Notes under the pieces: generated by a model
The model's input: the letters and a program-made list of their open reading frames with translations, nothing else
What the model was told of the DNA's origin: nothing
Database searches by the model: none
Part shown: one piece after another, positions 20,773-28,156 of the stretch
Position numbering within the stretch: position 1 is the first letter of the stretch
How the letters are laid out: the number at the start of each line of letters is the position of its first letter
Translations under genes and position numbers: made by a program
Source of the DNA: JAHFLQ01 sp964432465
Lineage (GTDB): Bacteria; Patescibacteriota; Minisyncoccia; UBA6257; WO2-44-18
NCBI GenBank assembly: GCA_964432465.1
Contig: CAYSNI010000067.1
Location: 1-29,426 of the forward strand
DNA length: 29,426 bases
Direction of reading: 5' to 3'

Positions 20773-21156
20773 ATGTACATAGATTTACTTATAAAAGTTA
20801 AAAACGCCCAAAAAGCCCATAAAGAAGTAGTGAAGTCCGCTTACACTAATTTTGACTACGCTGTCGCGGAAATTTTAGTAAAAAATAACTACGTAGAAGC
20901 TGTGGCGAAGAAGGGGAGGATGCCAAAGCGGGTTATGGAAGTAAAGCTGAAATACGGAACGGACAAAGAAGGCGCAATTAGTGGTATTAAACTCTTAAGC
21001 ACCCCTTCCCGCAGACTATATGTTGGTTACGATCAATTACGCCCGGTTAAGCAGGGATACGGACTCTTAATCATTTCTACCCCGAAGGGCTTACTAACTG
21101 GAAAAGAAGCCCGCAAAGCGAAAGTCGGCGGCCAATTACTATTTGAAATTTGGTAA
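20773..21156 (+). CDS. rpsH: 30S ribosomal protein S8
   Basis: S8 organises the central domain of 16S rRNA. The 127-residue protein starts MYIDLLIKVKNAQKA, a slightly diverged form of the common D-P-I-A-D-M-L-T-R-I-x-N-A start, and ends GLLTGKEARKAKVGGQLLFEIW, matching the common G-x-x-T-x-x-E-A-R-x-x-x-x-G-G-E ending. Overall it is more diverged than its neighbours but its position and both ends identify it. Confidence 0.94.
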   Translation: MYIDLLIKVKNAQKAHKEVVKSAYTNFDYAVAEILVKNNYVEAVAKKGRMPKRVMEVKLKYGTDKEGAISGIKLLSTPSRRLYVGYDQLRPVKQGYGLLIISTPKGLLTGKEARKAKVGGQLLFEIW

Positions 21157-21157
21157 T

Positions 21158-21709
21158 ATGAGTAAACTTGCTAAAAAACCTTTAATCTTGCCGGAGGGCG
21201 TCACCGTAAAAGCTACTGACGGTGTGCTAGAGTTTTCCGGAAAAGATGGGAAGCTTTCTCTGAAAGTAATACCACATGTGAAAGTAGAGGTCAGTGACAA
21301 GGAGATGAAGTTTACTTCCGAAAATCGCACCAAGCAGGGTCGGGCAAATCTTGGCACCATGGCCTCTCTTTGTAAGAACGCCGTCCTGGGCGTAAGTGCC
21401 GGGTACGCCAAAGTTTTGGTCATTGACGGTATTGGCTACAAGGCCGCCGTAGAAGGCGCGGGCTTAACCTTTAACGTTGGGCTTACGCATCCGGTGAAAT
21501 TCCTGCCGCCGACGGGAGTTAAAGTTACCTTGGAAAAAAATACAATTAAGGTCACGGGCGTTGATAAATTCTTAGTAGGAGAAGTAGCCGCGCGAATCAG
21601 AAAGATCTCACCGCCGGAACCGTACAAAGGTAAGGGGATTCATTATCAGGACGAGCAGGTCCGTCGAAAAGCGGGTAAGAAAGTCGCCGGTACCGGAGCA
21701 GCTTCATAA
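21158..21709 (+). CDS. rplF: 50S ribosomal protein L6
   Basis: L6 lies near the sarcin-ricin loop and factor-binding site. The 183-residue protein opens with MSKLAKKPLILPEGV and ends with RKISPPEPYKGKGIHYQDE and a basic tail, the L6 hallmark. The ATG at 21158 follows the rpsH stop by one nucleotide; the frame open to 21143 runs inside rpsH and is not used. The C-terminal 25 residues are Gly/Ala/Lys-rich. Confidence 0.96.
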   Translation: MSKLAKKPLILPEGVTVKATDGVLEFSGKDGKLSLKVIPHVKVEVSDKEMKFTSENRTKQGRANLGTMASLCKNAVLGVSAGYAKVLVIDGIGYKAAVEGAGLTFNVGLTHPVKFLPPTGVKVTLEKNTIKVTGVDKFLVGEVAARIRKISPPEPYKGKGIHYQDEQVRRKAGKKVAGTGAAS

Positions 21710-21717
21710 AAATCACT

Positions 21718-22074
21718 ATGAACAACAGGATATCAAAAATAAATCTGAATAGGATAATGAGAAAGAATCGCGCTAGAGCGAAAGTTTTTGGTACTTCCGA
21801 AAAGCCTCGCTTGTCTGTGTTTCGCAGCAATAAGTACACCTACGCGCAGTTGATTGATGACGTAAAAGGAAATACGATCGCCTCCGCTTCCACGCTCGAG
21901 ATCGGGAAGAAGGGGAAGAAGGCCCAATTAGCAAAAGAACTAGGCACCCTGATCGCGGAGAAAGCTAAAAAAGCCGGGGTTAAGAACGCGGTGTTTAATC
22001 GCTCAATGTACAAATATCACGGTCGTGTGAAAGCGGTCGCTGAAGGCGCTCGCGAAGGAGGATTGAAAATTTAA
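21718..22074 (+). CDS. rplR: 50S ribosomal protein L18
   Basis: L18 carries 5S rRNA with L5. The 118-residue protein shows GTSEKPRLSVFRSNKYTYAQ (conserved strand), DDVKGNTIASASTLE and FNRSMYKYHGRVKAVAEGAREGG (split motif), all diagnostic. Four nucleotides separate it from rpsE. Standard length. Confidence 0.97.
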   Translation: MNNRISKINLNRIMRKNRARAKVFGTSEKPRLSVFRSNKYTYAQLIDDVKGNTIASASTLEIGKKGKKAQLAKELGTLIAEKAKKAGVKNAVFNRSMYKYHGRVKAVAEGAREGGLKI

Positions 22075-22078
22075 AGAT

Positions 22079-22675
22079 ATGGAACAAACAACCACACCAG
22101 TAGTACCAGCAAATACAAAGCCAGCACCGGGAGGTAACCGTCCTTTTAGCCGTCCGGGTATGGGAGGGGGACGGCCGGGAGGTTTTGGCGGGGGACGTCC
22201 GGGTGGCGCCCGCCGTTTTGGTCAGAAACCGAAAGAAGTTCTGCCAATGGGATTAAAGGATAAAGTTCTCGATCTCCGCCGCGTCACTCGCGTTGTCGCT
22301 GGTGGCAAACGTTTTCGTTTTCGCGTTACTATTGTTTTAGGTAACGAGAAGGGTAAGGTTGGCGTTGGCGTTGCCAAAGGTTTAGATGTGCAGGCCGCAA
22401 TCGGAAAGGCGAAGAATGACGCGTTAAAAAATCTTTTTGATATTCCACTAAAAGGACGCACGATTCCTCACGAAGTTGAAGCAAAGTTCAGCGCCGCGCA
22501 CGTTCGTATTAAACCGGCTAGCGAGGGTCATGGAATGAAGGCTGGTGGTGCCGTTCGCGTCGTTCTTTCAATGGCGGGAATTAAAGATATAACCGCCAAA
22601 TGCCTTGGCCGCACTCCGAATAAACTGACAAATGCTCTTGCAACCATGGAAGCTCTGAAAAAGTTAAAAGTTTAA
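22079..22675 (+). CDS. rpsE: 30S ribosomal protein S5 with Gly/Arg/Pro-rich N-terminal extension
   Basis: S5 lies at the mRNA entrance and affects accuracy. The core starts around residue 60 (LKDKVLDLRRVTRVVAGG) and continues with GKVGVGVAKGLDVQAAIGKA and GHGMKAGGAVRVVL, standard S5 words. Before it lies an extension of about 55 residues, first Thr/Pro-rich then repeating GGGRPGG units. Such RGG-like segments bind RNA without specificity and may lie at the mRNA entry. The next gene is rplO only 4 nt on, so rpmD (L30), which normally lies here, is missing. Confidence 0.95.
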   Translation: MEQTTTPVVPANTKPAPGGNRPFSRPGMGGGRPGGFGGGRPGGARRFGQKPKEVLPMGLKDKVLDLRRVTRVVAGGKRFRFRVTIVLGNEKGKVGVGVAKGLDVQAAIGKAKNDALKNLFDIPLKGRTIPHEVEAKFSAAHVRIKPASEGHGMKAGGAVRVVLSMAGIKDITAKCLGRTPNKLTNALATMEALKKLKV

Positions 22676-22679
22676 ATTT

Positions 22680-23075
22680 ATGCAACTACACGAATTAAAA
22701 CCAAAGCACACTTTTAAAGCCAAGAAGCCAAGAGTTGGCCGAGCTGGCAAGCGCGGTACCACTTCCGGTAAAGGACAAAAGGGTCAGAAAGCCCGATCTG
22801 GTCACCGCATCCGACCGGCGGAACGTGATTTTTATATGCGTTTGCCTAAATTACGCGGAGTTAAAAATAAGCCGACCAGAGCTCCTCTTGAGGTGATTAA
22901 CGTTGAGGAATTAGCTGGTTTCGCGAAAAACGGCGTGGTAAGCGAGAAAGTACTGGGAAGAAAGGTGAAGATTCTTGGTAACGGCGAGATCAAAGAAAAA
23001 GTTGTCGTGGAAGGACTTCCTGTATCCAAGTCGGCCAAACAAAAAATAGAAGTAGCCGGCGGACAAGTGAAATAG
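22680..23075 (+). CDS. rplO: 50S ribosomal protein L15
   Basis: L15 is a late assembly protein of the large subunit with a long basic N-terminal arm. The arm is visible: RVGRAGKRGTTSGKGQKGQ with ARSGHRIRP after it. Length is 131, about 13 shorter than in E. coli; the missing part is in the aromatic-rich centre after the arm. The stop codon is followed after one nucleotide by the secY start. Confidence 0.95.
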   Translation: MQLHELKPKHTFKAKKPRVGRAGKRGTTSGKGQKGQKARSGHRIRPAERDFYMRLPKLRGVKNKPTRAPLEVINVEELAGFAKNGVVSEKVLGRKVKILGNGEIKEKVVVEGLPVSKSAKQKIEVAGGQVK

Positions 23076-23076
23076 A

Positions 23077-24351
23077 ATGTTCAGCAAACTCTTACAAGTA
23101 TTCAGAATTCCTGATCTCCGTAAAAAGGTTTTTTACGTTATTTTAGGTCTGATTGCTTTTCGAATGTTGGGAACCATTCCGATTCCGGGTATTGATGCTG
23201 CCCGTTTAACACAATTTCTCGGCTCTAATCAAATCTTCGGATTTTTAAATATCTTTTCCGGTGGCGGCTTGTCACGGCTATCAATCGTAATGCTGGGCGT
23301 TGGTCCTTATATCACTTCGTCTATCATCATGCAGCTTTTAACTATGATTTTCCCATCCTTAAAGCAGATGTACCACGAAGAGGGCGCTTCCGGACGAGCT
23401 AAGTTTAACCGCTACTCCCGCTGGATCACTGTGCCCTTAGCCGCGTTGCAATCTTATGGCTTTCTTAATCTATTAAAGAGTCAGGGTGTTTTAGGTGAGC
23501 TTTCCACAATTGCCTTGCTTCAAAATGTGCTGGTTATCAGCTGCGGCAGTTTGATTTTAATGTGGATCGGTGAGCTGATCACCGAACAAAAACTAGGTAA
23601 CGGCATTTCGTTGATTATTTTTGCCGGTATCGTTGATCGGATTCCGATTGCGGTTCGAAACGCGGTCGCTTCCTTTGATCCGGCCAATCTGCCGACCTAC
23701 ATCGCGTTTATTGTTTTAAGCGTGCTGATCATTGCCGGAGTTATCATGATTAATCAGGGAGAGCGAAAGATTCCCGTTTCTTATTCTCGCCGGATTCGAG
23801 GCAATAAAGTTTACGGTGGTGTGGCCAGCTACTTACCAATGAAGGTCAATCAGGCAGGCGTGATTCCAATTATCTTTGCCATCTCTATAATGCTTTTCCC
23901 GCAATTTTTCGGTCAATTCCTTGCCATCTTCTCTCCGGAGCTTTCCGTCAAAGTACAGACAGCTGTGAATACGTTTTTGAATAATCAGCTTATTTACAGC
24001 GGTATCTACTTTTTCCTCGTAGTGGCGTTTACCTACTTCTATACTTCGATCACCTTCGAGCCTAAGCAAATTGCGCAGAATCTTCAGCAGAGCGGGGGAT
24101 TCGTGCCGGGTATTCGTCCGGGTGAATCGACGAGTGACTTCCTTAGCAAGCTCACTAAGAGAATCACTCTTTTTGGAGCGTTATTTCTTGGCTCAATCGC
24201 TATTCTTCCGAATATGGTGCAGCTGTTGACCGGCATTCAGGCTTTGACCATCGGCGGCACCGCGCTTCTGATCGTCGTTTCCGTAGCGTTGGAAACAATC
24301 AAACAGGTAGATTCCGAGCTCACCCTCCGTGAATACGAAGGGATTCAATAA
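23077..24351 (+). CDS. secY: Preprotein translocase channel subunit SecY
   Basis: SecY forms the protein-conducting pore in the cytoplasmic membrane. The 424-residue protein has about ten membrane helices; conserved segments include LGTIPIPGID near the start, SIVMLGVGPYITSSIIMQLL, GERKIPVSY, GVIPIIFA and FVPGIRPGEST. The plug and pore region look complete. It is the last gene of the long operon and is followed by a terminator. Confidence 0.97.
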   Translation: MFSKLLQVFRIPDLRKKVFYVILGLIAFRMLGTIPIPGIDAARLTQFLGSNQIFGFLNIFSGGGLSRLSIVMLGVGPYITSSIIMQLLTMIFPSLKQMYHEEGASGRAKFNRYSRWITVPLAALQSYGFLNLLKSQGVLGELSTIALLQNVLVISCGSLILMWIGELITEQKLGNGISLIIFAGIVDRIPIAVRNAVASFDPANLPTYIAFIVLSVLIIAGVIMINQGERKIPVSYSRRIRGNKVYGGVASYLPMKVNQAGVIPIIFAISIMLFPQFFGQFLAIFSPELSVKVQTAVNTFLNNQLIYSGIYFFLVVAFTYFYTSITFEPKQIAQNLQQSGGFVPGIRPGESTSDFLSKLTKRITLFGALFLGSIAILPNMVQLLTGIQALTIGGTALLIVVSVALETIKQVDSELTLREYEGIQ

Positions 24352-24359
24352 ATAAAAGC

Positions 24360-24381
24360 CGCCGAGAAATCGGCGTTTTTT
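24360..24381 (+). terminator. Intrinsic terminator after secY
   Basis: CGCCGA at 24360-24365 pairs with TCGGCG at 24370-24375 around a GAAA tetraloop, followed by a T-rich run. Confidence 0.85.
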
Positions 24382-24390
24382 ATTTTTTTA

Positions 24391-24399
24391 TGGTAAGAT
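24391..24399 (+). promoter_or_regulatory. Extended -10 promoter of adk-map
   Basis: TGG then TAAGAT at 24394-24399, 7 nt before the adk ATG at 24407; the transcript would be leaderless. No clear -35. Confidence 0.5.
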
Positions 24400-24406
24400 T
24401 TTGATT

Positions 24407-25099
24407 ATGGCGAAAAAAGCAGTGATTATTTACGGCCCACCGGGGGCGGGGAAGGGGACGCAGGCGAATCTGCTGGCTTGGACCAAAGGATTTATTCATT
24501 TTGATACCGGAAAATTCTTGGACGTTCTTCTGCATGATAAAGATAATCAGAGCCGCCCGGGCTTTGCCGAGGCGCTCGCGCAGATGGATTCCGGTCAGTT
24601 AGTCACGCCAGAATTCGTTTTAAAAATTACCACTGAAGAGGCGACGAAGATCGGCGCTTCCAATTTTAGTATCACTTTCAGCGGCTCGCCAAGAACGATG
24701 TTCGAAGCGTTCGGAGATGAGAAAAACACCGGCCTAGTTGAAACTTTGGAAAAGGCCTACGGAAAAGAAAATGTTTTCCCCGTGCACTTAGTGATTGATC
24801 CGCATAAGGCGATTCTTAGAAATAAAAATCGGAAAGTCTGTTCCATCTGCTACACCGCGATTTTGTACAACGAGGAGGGGCACCAGCATTCAACCTGTCC
24901 GCTCTGCGGTGGCGCGTTAAAAACCCGAACCGTGGATAATCCGGCAGTGTTTGAAACACGAATTAAAGAGTATGAGGAGCGTACCGCGCCAATTCTGGAA
25001 GCATTAAAAAAGCGGGGATATACAATTACCGAAATTGACGGTAACCCTCTGCCATTTGACGTTTTTGCTGAAATAAAGCAAAAATTGGGCTTGGAATGA
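24407..25099 (+). CDS. adk: Adenylate kinase (divergent, zinc LID)
   Basis: Adenylate kinase balances AMP, ADP and ATP. The P-loop GPPGAGKGT is at residues 10-18, and a zinc LID is present with CSIC 145-148 and CPLC 164-167. The AMP side is unusual: the helix normally reading STGDMLR reads DTGKFLD, so the arginine that contacts the AMP phosphate (Arg36 in E. coli) is Asp39; the DGFPRT loop is SGSPRT at 92-97, keeping its arginine (Arg96). The start is ATG 24407, 7 nt after a -10, rather than an upstream TTG. Position between secY and map is typical for adk, but another nucleoside monophosphate may be the true acceptor. Its end overlaps map by 4 nt (ATGA). Confidence 0.88.
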   Translation: MAKKAVIIYGPPGAGKGTQANLLAWTKGFIHFDTGKFLDVLLHDKDNQSRPGFAEALAQMDSGQLVTPEFVLKITTEEATKIGASNFSITFSGSPRTMFEAFGDEKNTGLVETLEKAYGKENVFPVHLVIDPHKAILRNKNRKVCSICYTAILYNEEGHQHSTCPLCGGALKTRTVDNPAVFETRIKEYEERTAPILEALKKRGYTITEIDGNPLPFDVFAEIKQKLGLE

Positions 25100-25851
25100 T
25101 CAAGGGACCTGAAGACATAGAAAAGATCCGGAAAGCCGGAAAGATCTTGGCGCAGGTAGCGAAAGCGATTCTTGCCAGAGCTAAGGAAGGTGTTCGCTTA
25201 TCCGAATTGGATAAGCTCGCTAAAGAACTAATAGAAAAGTCCGGAGGAAAACCGGCGTTCTTAGGTTATCAGCCGTACGGCGCGGAAAAGCCGTATCCGG
25301 CCAGTATTTGCACGTCCTTGAACGATGTTGTTGTACACGGCACGCCGACTAAGTACATGCTAAAGGATGGCGATCTTTTAAAACTGGATTTCGGGGTCAA
25401 ATACCAAGGCTGGCATGCCGACGCGGCCTGGACGGTTGGCATAGGTAAAGTCGACACCGAGGTACAAAAACTGATCAAAGTAACTGAGCAGGCTCTTTTT
25501 GATGGCATCAAACAGGCTAAGCCGGGTCATCATCTTGGCGATATCGGCTGGGCAATCAGTAAAACGGTTAATAAGTATGGCTTTAAGGTGGTAGACGGCC
25601 TGACCGGGCATGGTGTTGGCCAGGAGTTGCACGAGGACCCAAGTGTGTTTAACGAAGGCAAGAAGGGGTCCGGAATTGAGCTCAAGGCCGGAATGACTCT
25701 GGCCATTGAACCGATGGTTAGTATGGGGTCGCCAAGGATCGTTCAGCTGGACGACGACAGCTACGCCATTGAAGATAAAAGTTTATCCGCGCATTTTGAA
25801 CACACAATCGTAATCACAGAGAAAGGGCCGGAGATACTGACGCTGATCTAA
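25096..25851 (+). CDS. map: Methionine aminopeptidase type I
   Basis: This enzyme removes the initiator methionine from new proteins at the ribosome. All five metal ligands are present at nearly the same numbers as in E. coli: Asp98, Asp109, His172, Glu205 and Glu235, with VVHGTPT before and GHGVGQELHE around His172. Length is 251, with no N-terminal zinc finger, thus type Ia. The start codon overlaps the adk stop (ATGA), so the two are translationally coupled. In many bacteria infA, rpmJ and rpsM follow; here they do not, and murC follows instead. Confidence 0.96.
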   Translation: MIKGPEDIEKIRKAGKILAQVAKAILARAKEGVRLSELDKLAKELIEKSGGKPAFLGYQPYGAEKPYPASICTSLNDVVVHGTPTKYMLKDGDLLKLDFGVKYQGWHADAAWTVGIGKVDTEVQKLIKVTEQALFDGIKQAKPGHHLGDIGWAISKTVNKYGFKVVDGLTGHGVGQELHEDPSVFNEGKKGSGIELKAGMTLAIEPMVSMGSPRIVQLDDDSYAIEDKSLSAHFEHTIVITEKGPEILTLI

Positions 25852-25873
25852 GCCGGCTTTATCTGAGGTTACC

Positions 25874-25899
25874 TGTCGCAAAACCTACCTTGTGCGACA
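25874..25899. other. Hairpin in the map-murC spacer
   Basis: TGTCGCA at 25874-25880 is complementary to TGCGACA at 25893-25899 around a 12-nt loop. No T-run follows on either strand, so it is not a standard terminator; it could be a protein site or RNA stem in the 115-nt spacer. Confidence 0.35.
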
Positions 25900-25947
25900 C
25901 TAGACACAGCTTAAACCCTCACTTCCCTAACGTGGTCTTTCGTTAAC

Positions 25948-25956
25948 TGATACAAT
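25948..25956 (+). promoter_or_regulatory. Extended -10 promoter of murC
   Basis: TGA then TACAAT at 25951-25956; transcription would start near 25963, leaving about 4 nt before the ATG at 25967. Confidence 0.55.
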
Positions 25957-25966
25957 AAGAAGCGTA

Positions 25967-27292
25967 ATGAAAACTACAGTTAGTAAAGTATATTTCATTG
26001 GCATCGGCGGTATCGGCATGTCCGCGCTCGCCAGATATTTTTTGTCCGAAGGCTGGAAGGTGTCCGGTTCGGACATATCCCCTTCTTCTATTACTGAAGA
26101 GCTAAAAAAGGACGGGGTGACGGTTTACATCGGTAAACAGTCGGCAAATAATCTTTCCGGTAGTCCTTCGACAAACTCAGGAACTAAAAATTATATTTCC
26201 CGAGCGAAGTCGAGGGGTTATCCTACGTTGGTTGTTTACAACAACGCGATCCAGAAAACGAATCCCGAGATGCTGGCGGCCGAAAAGCTCGGCGTGGCGC
26301 TTCGCTCATACCCGGAAGTAATCGGCGAGTTAACAAAAAAATACAAAACCATCGCGCTAGCGGGTTCACACGGTAAAAGTACAACCACCGCGATGACCAC
26401 TCTGATTTTATTAGAGGCGGGCTACGATCCGACCGTAATTATCGGGACGAAGCTAAAAGAGCTCGGTGGCCGAAACTTTCGGAAAGGAAACGGCGGTTGG
26501 CTGGTGCTGGAAGCTGACGAATGGAAGGCTGCCTTTCTTAACTATCACCCGTTTGTCGCTACTATCACTAATGTTGATAAAGAACATCTGGATTTTTATA
26601 AAAATTTCGCCAACGTTAAAAAAACTTTTGAAGAATTTAAAAAACTCTGCCAGTCGGTGGTGGAGCGTTCGAAAGATCCGAAGCTTGCCGCGGAAATAAA
26701 AAAGATTTTGAAAGTCCCCGGCGATCACAATCTCTCAAACGCGCTCAATGCCTATGCCGTCGCCGAATATGTGGGCATTCCAAAAGTAACAATCCTTCAC
26801 GCGTTATCAAAATACGAAGGCGCTTGGCGTCGGATGGAATACCGAGGGAAGTTAAAAGTTTTAAGTTCAAAGTTAGAAGTTAACGTGTATGACGACTATG
26901 GCCACCATCCTTCCGAAATCAAGGCTACCTTGGCCGCATTCAAGCAGAAATGGCCTAAAAACCCTCTAATTTGCGTCTTCCAGGCTCATCAGGCTCACCG
27001 GCTTAAAGCCCTGTTTCCTGAGTTTAAAGGGGCATTTAAAGCCGCTGACAAGGTAATCCTCTTCCCTACTTATGAGGTTACGGGGCGCGAACAATTAACA
27101 ACCGGCAAAAAATCAACAACTGATCAACTGACCAGCAAGCTTGCTCAAGCTATCGGAGCTCAGTATTTGCGGGTCCCCGAGGAGCTTCCCGCGCTTGTCC
27201 GGTCAATTGTTAAAAGTTATCGGTCAAATGTTATTGTCGTCATGATGGGCGCCGGCGACATAGTTAACCATACCGCTCAACTGCTCGATTAA
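25967..27292 (+). CDS. murC: UDP-N-acetylmuramate-L-alanine ligase with in-frame insertions
   Basis: MurC adds L-alanine to UDP-MurNAc in peptidoglycan synthesis, in the cytoplasm, using ATP. The UDP-binding GIGGIGMSA is at 12-20, the ATP loop GSHGKSTT at 133-140 and the C-terminal DDYGHHP at 309-315. Compared with the family, about 20 residues are inserted between SANNL and LVVYNNAI (residues 64-87), encoded by a palindromic element. Two or three more places, near residues 295-306, 376-389 and 413-423, are encoded by 7-nt repeats and look expanded (for example KLKVLSSKLEV before DDYGHHP). The frame stays open and all catalytic words are kept, so it should work. No Shine-Dalgarno; near-leaderless mRNA. 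Confidence 0.94.
   Translation: MKTTVSKVYFIGIGGIGMSALARYFLSEGWKVSGSDISPSSITEELKKDGVTVYIGKQSANNLSGSPSTNSGTKNYISRAKSRGYPTLVVYNNAIQKTNPEMLAAEKLGVALRSYPEVIGELTKKYKTIALAGSHGKSTTTAMTTLILLEAGYDPTVIIGTKLKELGGRNFRKGNGGWLVLEADEWKAAFLNYHPFVATITNVDKEHLDFYKNFANVKKTFEEFKKLCQSVVERSKDPKLAAEIKKILKVPGDHNLSNALNAYAVAEYVGIPKVTILHALSKYEGAWRRMEYRGKLKVLSSKLEVNVYDDYGHHPSEIKATLAAFKQKWPKNPLICVFQAHQAHRLKALFPEFKGAFKAADKVILFPTYEVTGREQLTTGKKSTTDQLTSKLAQAIGAQYLRVPEELPALVRSIVKSYRSNVIVVMMGAGDIVNHTAQLLD
26165..26217. repeat. Palindromic element inserted in frame in murC
   Basis: Left arm 26165-26182 (CCTTCGACAAACTCAGGA) and right arm 26198-26217 are imperfect inverted complements, sharing TCGAC/GTCGA and CTC/GAG blocks with GGA/TCC ends. 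The outline matches the widespread dispersed palindromes of the type CCTTCGAC...GTCGAAGG found in many environmental genomes. It codes for murC residues 67-84. Confidence 0.7.
26850..26884 (+). repeat. Heptamer repeat in murC (five AGTTNNN units)
   Basis: Five consecutive 7-nt units each begin AGTT, within the codons before DDYGHHP. The protein there is KLKVLSSKLEVNV, longer than the family norm. Confidence 0.7.
27092..27133 (+). repeat. Second heptamer-like patch in murC
   Basis: The first three 7-nt units begin CAA (CAATTAA, CAACCGG, CAAAAAA) and related CAAC/TGATCAAC words follow. The encoded segment EQLTTGKKSTTDQLTSK is low in complexity compared with other MurC proteins. Confidence 0.4.
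27202..27236 (+). repeat. Third heptamer patch in murC (five GTNANNN-like units)
   Basis: Five consecutive 7-nt units all begin GT (GTCAATT, GTTAAAA, GTTATCG and two related units), encoding the stretch around VKSYRSNVIVV. Confidence 0.5.
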
Positions 27293-27295
27293 TCG

Positions 27296-27330
27296 TTAGT
27301 CTATTTACTAAATCCTAACCACTATATACT
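27296..27330 (+). repeat. Heptamer repeat carrying the nuclease promoter
   Basis: Five consecutive 7-nt units all end in CT; the last, ATATACT at 27324-27330, contains the -10 hexamer TATACT (27325-27330). Transcription would start at about 27337, at the nuclease ATG (27339), giving a leaderless mRNA. Confidence 0.6.
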
Positions 27331-27338
27331 GATTTCAA

Positions 27339-28121
27339 ATGAACGAATTTAAGAACGTAGAAGAATTTTTACAACAATGCGGTTACGTTATTGATGGTGC
27401 CTGGTACCCGCGCGTAACCAAAATCGTGGATATTAAGTCTAAACCCGCACTCTACCGATACTACGGGGACGCGACCAGCTATGCCGCCGCTCAGGCCGTC
27501 ACCGAGCAGTCTGCCAAAGAAGGCACAATGGTGCATGAAGCCGCCGAGGCTATTCTTATTGGCGAAGATCCGGTAGTGGATCCGACCATCGCTCCGGCTA
27601 TTACCGCCCTTCGTGAATTTCTATCAAAAAATAAAATCCAAGTGGAGCCGGCTCACGTGGAGATGCGCATTCACAATCCTGTTCATCGTTATGCCGGCAC
27701 GATTGATACTCTCGCGCAGATCGACGGTAAATTTGGCGTGCTGGATATTAAAACCTCACAAGGCATTTATCGCGACTACAATCTGCAACTCTCCGCGTAT
27801 ATGGATGCGCTCACCCGTAGCCCACTGATGGTGGGACTTTCCACTCGTTGGATATTGCGTATTGACCAGGCCCGCTCCTGTAAACTGTGCGGTTCGACTA
27901 TGCGAAGCAAAGGTGGCCGGGACAAAGTGAAGCGCCCGTATCCATACAACGGCCGGTCATCCTGCCCCATTGATCAGCACGACTGGAACGACGCGAAGGG
28001 AATTATTGAAATTAAGGAGATGCCGGATTGGCGACCGGATTTTGAAGCCTTTCTTGGCGCGAAAAAACTGTGGGAATGGGAGAACGACAGCTGGCTTAAA
28101 AAGATTGGCTATTTAAAATAA
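27339..28121 (+). CDS. PD-(D/E)XK nuclease family protein with zinc-binding insert
   Basis: The core has the RecB/Cas4-like nuclease pattern: His66 in GTMVHEAAEAIL, Asp123 in YAGTIDTL, Asp136 and Lys138 in the motif DIKT, and the helix QLSAY at 150-154. After the core, Cys181, Cys184, Cys209 and probably His214 could bind zinc, with a basic loop between (GGRDKVKRPYPYNG). The protein is 260 residues and stands alone with no helicase domain and no CRISPR array nearby, so repair or phage-type DNA processing is more likely than Cas4. The leader is a heptamer repeat with a -10 at its end; no Shine-Dalgarno. Substrate unknown. Confidence 0.85.
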   Translation: MNEFKNVEEFLQQCGYVIDGAWYPRVTKIVDIKSKPALYRYYGDATSYAAAQAVTEQSAKEGTMVHEAAEAILIGEDPVVDPTIAPAITALREFLSKNKIQVEPAHVEMRIHNPVHRYAGTIDTLAQIDGKFGVLDIKTSQGIYRDYNLQLSAYMDALTRSPLMVGLSTRWILRIDQARSCKLCGSTMRSKGGRDKVKRPYPYNGRSSCPIDQHDWNDAKGIIEIKEMPDWRPDFEAFLGAKKLWEWENDSWLKKIGYLK

Positions 28122-28149
28122 AAATACCCGCCGGTAACACCGGCGGGTA
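28115..28149 (-). terminator. Terminator between convergent genes, acting mainly on the minus strand
   Basis: TACCCGCCGG at 28125-28134 pairs with CCGGCGGGTA at 28140-28149. Read on the minus strand the hairpin is followed by a T-run (A-run at 28115-28124 on plus). On the plus strand no T-run follows, so it ends the nuclease transcript less well. Confidence 0.85.
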
Positions 28150-28156
28150 CAATGAC

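Noticed and set aside
25874..25899. Hairpin after map as a terminator
   Set aside because: No T-run on either side; listed only as a hairpin.
27339..28121. Nuclease as CRISPR-associated Cas4
   Set aside because: No CRISPR repeats or cas genes in the window, and the cysteines are arranged as a zinc site after the core instead of the Cas4 iron-sulfur pattern.
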